NCBI GenBank assembly: GCA_011389535.1
Contig: JAABUE010000006.1
Location: 1 to 42,670, forward strand
Source: Anaerolineales bacterium
GTDB lineage: Bacteria > Chloroflexota > Anaerolineae > Anaerolineales > Villigracilaceae
Reading direction: 5' to 3'
Length of the DNA stretch: 42,670 nt
Made by a program: the position numbers and the translations under genes
In this document: one piece after another, positions 16,098 to 22,624 of the stretch
Layout: every line of letters begins with the position of its first letter
Position numbering within the stretch: position 1 is the first letter of the stretch
The notes under the pieces: generated by a model
Told to the model about the DNA's origin: nothing
What the model saw: only the letters and a program-made list of their open reading frames with translations
The model's database searches: none

Positions 16098-16194
16098 CTA
16101 GTACCGCAACCATATTAAGTTGTAGGGTTACAATCAACTTTTTTCCTTGCGATATAGTGGAATTCCCTACAGCTTAAGGAAGTTGCGGCACTAG
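16098..16194. mobile_element. 97-bp MITE-like element at 3' end of ssb
   Basis: Terminal inverted repeats of 30 bp (left 16098-16127, right 16165-16194) match at 24 of 30 positions. They begin CTAGTACCGCAAC and end GTTGCGGCACTAG. There is no coding capacity. The palindromic CTAG at each end may reflect target choice. The right end supplies the TAG stop codon of ssb, and a relative lies at 15249-15334. Confidence 0.6.
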
Positions 16195-16568
16195 TATTCG
16201 AGAATCTCTTCTTCGAAGTTTAACATTGGTTCTTCGGCAGGCTTTTTGTCTAGGAACTGAATTGTTGAGGCTACGACCTTGGTGAAGAATCTTGACTCAC
16301 CGCCCTCTTCATACTTGTCAGTCTTCAACCGACCTTCCACGTAGACCAGGCTGCCTTTCTTAAGAAACTCCTGGCAGACCTCGCCCAGCCGTTCCCAGGC
16401 TTCCACGTTGACCCACTCTGTGTACTCTCTCATCTCGCCTTCCTCGCTCTTCCAGCGATTGCTAACGGCAAGACTGAAGTGCACGACCCTTTTGCCGGTC
16501 GGAGTATAGCGACTCTCCGGGTCTCTTCCTAACCGCCCAATGAGTTGAACGCGGTTTAATGCAGGCAT
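16191..16568 (-). CDS. ssb: Single-stranded DNA-binding protein
   Basis: A 125-residue SSB: OB fold with MPALNRVQLIGRLGRDPE at the start, then RYTPTGKRVVHFSLAV, EWVNVEAWERL and GSLVYVEGRLKTDKYE. It binds single-stranded DNA in replication and repair. The ATG at 16568 follows AAAGGAGGG. The linker is very short, and the tail ends EEEILEY instead of the usual DDDIPF-type tip that recruits partner proteins. Its stop codon lies inside the right end of a MITE-like element, so the tip may have been altered by insertion. Confidence 0.92.
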   Translation of the reverse strand: MPALNRVQLIGRLGRDPESRYTPTGKRVVHFSLAVSNRWKSEEGEMREYTEWVNVEAWERLGEVCQEFLKKGSLVYVEGRLKTDKYEEGGESRFFTKVVASTIQFLDKKPAEEPMLNFEEEILEY

Positions 16569-16639
16569 GAGGCCCTCCTTTCGGCGCATTTGATCAGGGG
16601 GTATATGGTACTTTTAGAGGACATATTTTTGGGTTTCAT
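16556..16639 (-). CDS. Possible 27-residue leader ORF overlapping ssb start
   Basis: An ATG with a strong AAGGAG site opens a 27-codon frame (MKPKNMSSKSTIYPL...) in the ssb 5' leader. It ends 13 bp inside ssb. It could couple translation to ssb. There is no homology evidence, so it may be chance. Confidence 0.3.
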   Translation of the reverse strand: MKPKNMSSKSTIYPLIKCAERRASCLH

Positions 16640-16683
16640 ACTAAATCTCCTTTTCTCTAAAAGAGCTATTTGATTGTACGTTT

Positions 16684-16711
16684 ATTATAGCACAAATTTT
16701 CTAAAAATCAA
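16684..16711 (-). promoter_or_regulatory. ssb promoter
   Basis: TTGATT (16706-16711) and TATAAT (16684-16689) on the minus strand are separated by 16 bp, with a TG one base before the -10 (extended -10). It lies about 115 bp upstream of ssb. Confidence 0.7.
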
Positions 16712-16845
16712 TGGTTTTTTCTTGGCTCTTAGGCGAAACTACAAAAACTATAAACGCGCCAATACTTTTTGCGTGGCCAGGTTAATTTCTTGAGAAGCAT
16801 TTCTCCTGTGTCGTTAAGGCAGTGAAACCTCTGACCGTGGCAGAT

Positions 16846-17493
16846 TCATGAGCAGACGTGAAGGTTGAGATCCAGCCGTCCACTCGTGAAACTTCTGCCA
16901 TCATCCCTGCTGCCTTTCAGTATTTGCTGCATTTGGAGGCGTGCTCTCGCCAGCCGGCTCTTTACAGTGCCCAGTGGAACTTTTAATACCTCTGCTGCTT
17001 CGGCATAATCAAGTTCATCCAAATCTACCAGCGTGATTACACTTCGATAGACCGCGGGCAGCTCATCCAGCGCCCGATAGAGGCGGGTGGAATCTTCCAT
17101 TTGCTCCACAACCGCCTGTACTGAAGCAGACGGGTCGACCAGCCAGGCCGGCGATTCCACTTCCTCCCCATCTTCATTCTCGGGGAACAGCGGTTGGATC
17201 TGTCGCCGTTTGGACTGGCGTAACAAATCATAGGAAGTGTTGGTCACGATCCTGAGTAGCCAGGCGCGAAATGAACCGCCGCGAAAGCGGCCAAGATTCT
17301 GAAACGCCTTGATGAAACTCTCTTGCGTGGCATCGTCAGCCGAAGCAGGGTCACCAAGCAGGGCGTAAGCATAATTGTATGCCATGTTTTGATAGCTCAA
17401 CACGAGCTCGTTGAAAGCGTCCAGATCGCCATTCGACGCCATACCGACCAATTCCTCTTCCTCATACTGATAAGATTGGTTCAAATTATTCAT
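16846..17493 (-). CDS. ECF-family RNA polymerase sigma factor
   Basis: A 215-residue group 4 sigma factor. Region 2 covers about residues 25-95 (DAFNELVLSYQNMAYNYAYALLGDPASADDATQESFIKAF, then FRAWLLRIVTNTSYDLLR). Region 4 covers about residues 135-195 (LDELPAVYRSVITLVDLDELDYAEAAEVLKVPLGTVKSRLARAR). No anti-sigma gene adjoins it. A short Ser/Arg tail follows region 4. It diverges from the first XRE-NB-ARC gene with a 172-bp gap. Confidence 0.92.
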   Translation of the reverse strand: MNNLNQSYQYEEEELVGMASNGDLDAFNELVLSYQNMAYNYAYALLGDPASADDATQESFIKAFQNLGRFRGGSFRAWLLRIVTNTSYDLLRQSKRRQIQPLFPENEDGEEVESPAWLVDPSASVQAVVEQMEDSTRLYRALDELPAVYRSVITLVDLDELDYAEAAEVLKVPLGTVKSRLARARLQMQQILKGSRDDGRSFTSGRLDLNLHVCS

Positions 17494-17601
17494 GACAACT
17501 TCCTTCTGTTTGCTTCTAAAACGGTATCGAGCCCGGTGTTACATTGAATTCGTATGCATATACTTTATTCTTCTTCGGATAAAGATGGTGTGAAATTTCA
17601 G

Positions 17602-17632
17602 CACAAATAATTGGACAAAAAGTAGTACAATT
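17602..17632 (+). promoter_or_regulatory. Conserved promoter box before first XRE-NB-ARC gene
   Basis: The core TTGGACAAAAAGTAGTACAA (17611-17630) is preceded by CACAAA. It is nearly identical to 22572-22602 and related to 29581-29611. TTGGAC with CCTAAT 17 bp downstream can be read as a sigma-70 promoter. The TTGKAC-N8-GTACAA symmetry can also be read as an operator for the HTH protein it precedes. Confidence 0.5.
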
Positions 17633-17665
17633 GCCTAATTATGATTTGGCGTAAGTTGTTCAGAC

Positions 17666-20260
17666 ATGTCAATTCCGGACTACTCCTTCGGCAACTGGGT
17701 CAAACGTCGCCGTAGGGCGCTCGATCTGACCCAACAAGAACTCGCCCGACGGGTGGGATGTTCCCTCTCGCTAATTTTCAAGATCGAATCAGATAACCGA
17801 CGTCCCTCGCGCCAGATTGCAGAATTGCTGGCAGAGCAATTAGAGATTCCACCCGATCAGCATAGTCTGTTCAAGAACGTGGCGCGACAGGAAAAAAGAG
17901 TGGAAAGCCTAGACTGGTTAGCGCCTCATGTCGCGCCGCAGCTTATTTCCACCCCTTATCAAATCAAAACGAACTTGCCCCTTTCCTTAACTCCTATTAT
18001 GGGCAGGGAACATGAGCTCCGCATGGTCATTCAGCAACTTCAAGACCCTTCATGTCGCTTATTGACCTTAACTGGTCCAGGCGGAGTGGGTAAAACTCGC
18101 CTGGCATTAGAGGTCGCGCATCGGCTGCGGGACTCGTTCAATTATGGGGCTTGTTTCGTCTCACTGGTTGGCACAAGCGCACCTAAATTTATCATTCCTG
18201 CAATTGCCGACGCACTGGTCTTCTCTTATTCCGGCACAATAGAGTTGAAATCGCAGTTGTTTAATTACCTCAAGGAGAAGCACATATTGCTTGTCCTTGA
18301 TAATCTCGAACATCTGCTGAATGGCATCGAACTGTTGGACGAACTATTAAAATTCGCACCCGACATTAAATTACTGACCACCTCCCGGGAGCAATTAAAT
18401 CTTCGCGCGGAATGGACATTTGAAGTTCAGGGACTTCCAACACCATCCATTATTGAATTAGATGACTTGGGATCCAATAGTGCCGTGGCTTTGTTCCTCC
18501 AGAGCGCGCGAAAAGCGAAGGTGAATTTCACTCCCGAACAGGGAGATGCTCAAGCCATCGCGCAAATTTGCCAACTTGTGGAAGGTTTGCCGCTGGCTCT
18601 TGAGCTCGCAGCGGCTTGGGTAAACACTCTTTCGTTTCGCGAAATTGTGATAGAGATCGAGCACGGCTTGGATTTTCTTGCTACAACAAAACGAGATATG
18701 CCGCCGCGCCACCGTTCCATTCGTGCAGTCTTCGATTACTCGTGGAGTCTGCTCATAGACGAAGAGCGTCAGGTAATGCGGCAACTCTCTGTTTTTCAAG
18801 GAGGCTTTTCGCGCGAGGCGGCCGAGGTGGTGGCGGGGGCAACTTTGCTAGCCCTTTCGGCTCTGGTTGGTAAATCGCTCGTGCAACGAAGCGAAGATGG
18901 CCGATATGCTCTACATGAGCTGATCCGGCAGTACGCCGCTACGAACTTGCAGGCAAAGGCGCAAGAGGAAATCGTCATCACTAAGAAACACGCTGAATAT
19001 TATCTAACCTTGCTTCAAGCGCGTGAGTCAGCCCTGACCAGTAGTCACCAGAAGGATGCGTTCGCCGAACTAAACACCGATATTGACAACATTCGCACCG
19101 CCTGGGAGGTTGCCGGAACCCACCAACAAATTAGCCTGTTGCGTGGTGCGACCTGGCCGTTGTATTATTTTTATGAACTCCACGATTTTTTCCAAGAGGG
19201 CGAGGTCGTCTTCAAGCGCAGCGCTGAGATGGCACAGGGATGGCTGGCTGCCTCTGGACGAGAAAGAACCGTGCCTGAGAGAGCGAAGCTTGAAGGCGCT
19301 CTGGGCGAATTGCTGGCGCATCAAGCCTTCTTCAACCTGCGTTTGGGGCATAATGACCGGGCCATAAAGCTGTACCGTTTAAGCATTGATCTATTGCGCC
19401 CACTAGATGAAATCTTTATCCTGACTCATGCACTGCTTCATTACGGCTATCTGTGTTGGATCATTGGCGACTTTGGGGAAGCCTTGCGAAGCCTGCAAGA
19501 GGGCCTGCCATTCAGTCGCTCGCTGCAACATGCCTGGCTCCAGGCAAACTACAGTATCGCACGGGGCGTGGTAGCACACGAACTTGGAGAATACCTGGAG
19601 GCGTATCAGATGCTCCACGAGGGATTGATGGCTGCCCATGTCATTGGCGATCCACATCTCATGTCATTCTCCGGCAATCTTTTTATTCGGACCGCACAAA
19701 GGCTGGGCAAGGTGACTGAAGCCGAGGATGCCTTGCGAGAGGGGTTGCCTCTCGTCACAGAAATCGGCGACCGTTGGGGTATGGGATTGAGGCTGGAGCG
19801 GATGGCTGTGGCAGCACAATTGGCGGGCGAATATGTGGAGGCAGGGCGTCTGTTTGATGAGAGTGTTGCGCTCTATCAAGAAATTGGTGACCAGTGGGGC
19901 TGGTCACGAGTGCTCAACTTGCAGGGCTACTTTGCCTTGTTAACGGGTGACGGAGCTATGGCGCGCCAGGTCTTTTTGCAGGCCGCTCAAATCGCATTGA
20001 CTGCTGGAGTTACCCCAAACGTTTTGGACGCCCTAGCAGGTTTGTGTATTTGTTGCGCACAAGAGGGACAAAGCGATCGGGCCTTGGAGTTGGCGATTCT
20101 CGTACTCCAGCACTCGGCCAGCCCACAAGACTCGAAAGATTGCGCTGAAAAACAACGCTCTCAGTTGGAAACGCAACTCACGCCAAAACAAGTTGATGCG
20201 GCGCGTGAACGTGTCGTTGGCAAGTCATTGCAGGCCGTTTTGCTGGAGCTCCTGATCTGA
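17666..20260 (+). CDS. XRE-HTH / NB-ARC / TPR regulator (STAND ATPase), copy 1
   Basis: An 864-residue signal-transduction ATPase. An XRE-type HTH lies at about 8-65 (RRRRALDLTQQELARRVGCSLSLIFKIES). An NB-ARC domain starts near 110, with Walker A GPGGVGKT at 137-144 and Walker B LLVLDNLEH near 215. A winged-helix stretch follows, and then TPR-like helical repeats fill about 430-860. STAND proteins are off when bound to ADP and oligomerise on a signal. Here the output would be DNA binding. It is convergent with a small partner gene only 8 bp away. The whole pair recurs at 22625-25768. Confidence 0.9.
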   Translation: MSIPDYSFGNWVKRRRRALDLTQQELARRVGCSLSLIFKIESDNRRPSRQIAELLAEQLEIPPDQHSLFKNVARQEKRVESLDWLAPHVAPQLISTPYQIKTNLPLSLTPIMGREHELRMVIQQLQDPSCRLLTLTGPGGVGKTRLALEVAHRLRDSFNYGACFVSLVGTSAPKFIIPAIADALVFSYSGTIELKSQLFNYLKEKHILLVLDNLEHLLNGIELLDELLKFAPDIKLLTTSREQLNLRAEWTFEVQGLPTPSIIELDDLGSNSAVALFLQSARKAKVNFTPEQGDAQAIAQICQLVEGLPLALELAAAWVNTLSFREIVIEIEHGLDFLATTKRDMPPRHRSIRAVFDYSWSLLIDEERQVMRQLSVFQGGFSREAAEVVAGATLLALSALVGKSLVQRSEDGRYALHELIRQYAATNLQAKAQEEIVITKKHAEYYLTLLQARESALTSSHQKDAFAELNTDIDNIRTAWEVAGTHQQISLLRGATWPLYYFYELHDFFQEGEVVFKRSAEMAQGWLAASGRERTVPERAKLEGALGELLAHQAFFNLRLGHNDRAIKLYRLSIDLLRPLDEIFILTHALLHYGYLCWIIGDFGEALRSLQEGLPFSRSLQHAWLQANYSIARGVVAHELGEYLEAYQMLHEGLMAAHVIGDPHLMSFSGNLFIRTAQRLGKVTEAEDALREGLPLVTEIGDRWGMGLRLERMAVAAQLAGEYVEAGRLFDESVALYQEIGDQWGWSRVLNLQGYFALLTGDGAMARQVFLQAAQIALTAGVTPNVLDALAGLCICCAQEGQSDRALELAILVLQHSASPQDSKDCAEKQRSQLETQLTPKQVDAARERVVGKSLQAVLLELLI

Positions 20261-20268
20261 GTGTTTGC

Positions 20269-20655
20269 CTATTTGTTTTCCAAATATAAATAGAACTCAA
20301 TCGAGTGATTGAAAGGATTCCCATCCACTATGGAATATCCTGATTTCCCGATCCGAAAGAATCCCCAGATTTGTCTGCTTGATTTGTAATCTGCCGGAGC
20401 AAAGATGAGAAGACGGACAGGTTCGGTCTCCTTCACGGCCACATCTTGGATAGCAAGTGCTATCGCGTCCTGCGCGGATGTTAAAATCTTATTCCTGAAG
20501 TCGACCTGCAGTTTGAGCGGTTTGAGGATTTCCATCAGCAATAAGTTTATGTTTATCTTATCATCCACGTTTGAACCGACTGGCAGTTCGAGTACACCTA
20601 GAATCTGCCAGTCGGCTCCCGGGAAATGATTGATGGAAGGTTTGTTCTGTCTCAC
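20269..20655 (-). CDS. Small uncharacterised partner protein, copy 1
   Basis: A 128-residue protein of no recognised family, starting at GTG (20655). The conserved features shared with its paralogue (25388-25768) are G-A-x-W-x-I-L-G-x-L-E-L-P-V near residue 13, a helical middle (LKPLKLQVDFRNKILTSAQDA), a beta strand LLIFAP, WGFFRI, and the ending HSIEFYLYLE. Both starts lie exactly 20 residues before the shared ILG, which supports them. It is convergent with the STAND regulator. A partner, ligand or antagonist role is inferred only from the duplicated arrangement. Confidence 0.72.
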   Translation of the reverse strand: MRQNKPSINHFPGADWQILGVLELPVGSNVDDKININLLLMEILKPLKLQVDFRNKILTSAQDAIALAIQDVAVKETEPVRLLIFAPADYKSSRQIWGFFRIGKSGYSIVDGNPFNHSIEFYLYLENK

Positions 20656-20734
20656 TTATTCCACCGAAGTTGAAATGGCTTGTTTGGACAACGTGACTAA
20701 TTTTCTTTTCCTGAGTGGCCGACTACCTGCCTCA

Positions 20735-21196
20735 TCAAAAGGCCGGACCTCGAGCCACTGCTGTAGCCGCAAAAACCATGGTCACTACGAGAGTTGTCTG
20801 TACGGCACTGATCAGAGAGAGACGCTTGGCATTTTGGGTATCGATGGCTTCTCCACGCGAGATTTGAATTCGCCAGCGAATAAGGGTTACCATGGGCCAC
20901 ACTTCAAGTAGCAATACCAGCCCAAGCAATACCATCTTCAGTATAAAAGCGTTGCTGGCCAGGTAGTAAGCGCTCCCCTTCTCCAGTCCTGCAAACGCCC
21001 GGGCCAGGCCGGTTGTGATCCACAGCAGAGCAGCGATTCCCCATAGAGTGTCGGCGTAGATTGCGCGCTGCAGGTTTTTTGGATCGGGCAGGCCTTTTAG
21101 CGCGCGTCTTCGAGACCAAATTGCACCGAGACCCAAGCCCAGCGCCAATAGGTGTATTGCAGCGACAAGCCAACGTATTAAAGAAAGTGTAGTCAT
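20735..21196 (-). CDS. DUF2214-like membrane protein
   Basis: About 153 residues with four predicted membrane helices (RWLVAAIHLLALGLGLGAIW, GIAALLWITTGLARAF, FILKMVLLGLVLLLEVW and a C-terminal LISAVQTTLVVTMVFAATAVA). The pattern fits DUF2214-type proteins of unknown role. The ATG at 21196 follows AAGGA and is preferred over 21241. It is the last gene of a three- or four-gene minus-strand operon. Confidence 0.7.
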   Translation of the reverse strand: MTTLSLIRWLVAAIHLLALGLGLGAIWSRRRALKGLPDPKNLQRAIYADTLWGIAALLWITTGLARAFAGLEKGSAYYLASNAFILKMVLLGLVLLLEVWPMVTLIRWRIQISRGEAIDTQNAKRLSLISAVQTTLVVTMVFAATAVARGPAF

Positions 21197-21227
21197 AGTA
21201 TTTTTCCTTTTTGATTTTTTCAATGGG

Positions 21228-21320
21228 TCATGTTTTATCAACCCATGGGGCCGAATGTATCAGATCGACAATATTGGTTTCCAGGTCATCCAATGTCAGG
21301 GACCGATTAAAAACAGCCAT
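21228..21320 (-). CDS. Possible 30-residue coupled ORF or gene remnant
   Basis: The ATG lies 1 bp after the stop of the upstream monooxygenase-like gene (TGA-A-ATG). The frame codes MAVFNRSLTLDDLETNIVDLIHSAPWVDKT and has ordinary codon use. It could be a genuine small protein, or the tail of a decayed gene. I see no homology. Confidence 0.3.
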   Translation of the reverse strand: MAVFNRSLTLDDLETNIVDLIHSAPWVDKT

Positions 21321-21321
21321 T

Positions 21322-21750
21322 TCACTTGAAGCTCAATACTCCGGTGAGGCGTACTCGTGGTATAGGAAACTGATAAGCCAGGTGATCGTTCGAGGGATGA
21401 TTAACCTTAGATGGCCTTCCCTCTTTCTTGAGGTGGCGAAAAGCTTCTTCCCAGGTTGGGGGTTGTGAGTCATCCTGTTCCCAATGGACGACTGCAGCTT
21501 CGTCACACCATTCCAGCAAGTTGCGCATAACTCGTTTATGGACACCGGATACGATGTAGGATTTCATAGCGTTTTCATTAGCCCAGACCGTTCGAGTCCA
21601 GAACGTATTCCGGGCTTCTTGCAGAATTGAGACCGAGAGACTGCCTTCTGCCGATTTGGCCTGCCAGGATGAACGAACTGCTTGGATGAAGAATGCCGGT
21701 AGATAGTGCCAAGACCGGAGCCGTAAGCGGGTGATTGAGACGAGTGTCAT
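21322..21750 (-). CDS. Antibiotic-biosynthesis-monooxygenase-like / DUF3291-type protein
   Basis: A 142-residue protein with the pattern LVSITRLRLRSWHYLPAFFIQAVRSSWQAK, then FWTRTVWANENAMKSYIVSGVHKRVMRNLLEWCDEAAVVHWEQ. This is typical of dimeric alpha-beta-barrel (ABM) fold proteins often annotated as monooxygenase or DUF3291. The true reaction is unknown. It starts 14 bp after the DoxX-like gene and is probably co-transcribed with it. Confidence 0.7.
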   Translation of the reverse strand: MTLVSITRLRLRSWHYLPAFFIQAVRSSWQAKSAEGSLSVSILQEARNTFWTRTVWANENAMKSYIVSGVHKRVMRNLLEWCDEAAVVHWEQDDSQPPTWEEAFRHLKKEGRPSKVNHPSNDHLAYQFPIPRVRLTGVLSFK

Positions 21751-21764
21751 TGGAGTCTCCTTGA

Positions 21765-22280
21765 TTAATTTTGAATCTGAAGTGGAAGAGCATCGGCAGG
21801 ATTGCCTTCATTAGGGTCGACACCAGGTTGCCTGATTGTGAACCAATATACCCATAATATGATGATGGCTTGCAGTGGGGCCCTAATCAGGAGATAGACA
21901 GGACCCCAGGCATGGCCGCCCATTGGGATATGATTTATCGCGGCGTAGATGTTTCCTGGAAAGAACAAAATGAGTACTGCGGCAGCAACCCAGCCTGCAA
22001 AATACCTGAATCTTCCAACTAAGAAACCAACCGCGATACCGAATTCCAGAACCCCGGTTAGATAGATGAGAAGAACGCGGGCAGGTACCCAGGGTGGCAA
22101 CATTTGTGACATTGAACCAGTATCAATGAAATGTCCAACACCAGTAAATATGAATAGAAGCGAAAGGCCAATAGACGCCGCTTTGCGGTCATCGAAGTCT
22201 CTGTGCGTAGCCATTGAAACCAGGCGAAAAACTAAATAGGGTGCAAGCATCAAAACAAGCATTACGATTGGGGTTGTCAT
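21765..22280 (-). CDS. DoxX-like integral membrane protein
   Basis: About 171 residues with five hydrophobic segments. It carries the family-like stretch SLLFIFTGVGHFIDTGSMSQMLPPWVPARVLLIYLTGVLEFGIAVGFL and a helix that ends FFPGNIYAAIN. It resembles DoxX/DUF417-type membrane proteins. The ATG at 22280 follows AAGGA. The frame extends further upstream, but the added residues are polar and unlike the family. It is the first gene of the operon. Confidence 0.72.
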   Translation of the reverse strand: MTTPIVMLVLMLAPYLVFRLVSMATHRDFDDRKAASIGLSLLFIFTGVGHFIDTGSMSQMLPPWVPARVLLIYLTGVLEFGIAVGFLVGRFRYFAGWVAAAVLILFFPGNIYAAINHIPMGGHAWGPVYLLIRAPLQAIIILWVYWFTIRQPGVDPNEGNPADALPLQIQN

Positions 22281-22624
22281 CACTAAATCCTTTCTATATG
22301 GGTAAAACCAATAAATTTTGAAGAACGAGTTTGTGTGATTTACATAGTTTCTGCTCCTCTTATTCTGATTGCATACCGTCTGATTTGTTGCCATTATTAA
22401 ACGACAAACTCGCCTCTAACGGGTACCATAAACCCTCACTGTTAATCACACAAAGACTGGACAAATCCGCATCTCGCAATGGAAACTGCTCATCTCCATT
22501 CTGCAAGTTCAAGAAAACTTTTATGAGCGTCTTTATACCGAAAAGATAACATTGCCGGTTATAAATTCTCGCACAAAAAATTGGATAGAAAGTAGTACAA
22601 TTATTTAATCGTGATCGGGTCTTA
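22281..22624. other. Divergent intergenic region
   Basis: It holds the promoter box at 22572-22602. It also holds an 11-bp inverted repeat, TTTGTGTGATT (22330-22340) and AATCACACAAA (22444-22454), about 100 bp apart. No gene is seen. Confidence 0.4.
22572..22602 (+). promoter_or_regulatory. Conserved promoter box before second XRE-NB-ARC gene
   Basis: The core TTGGATAGAAAGTAGTACAA (22581-22600) is the counterpart of 17611-17630, with only two substitutions. TTGGAT and TTTAAT are 17 bp apart, which also fits a sigma-70 promoter. Confidence 0.5.
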
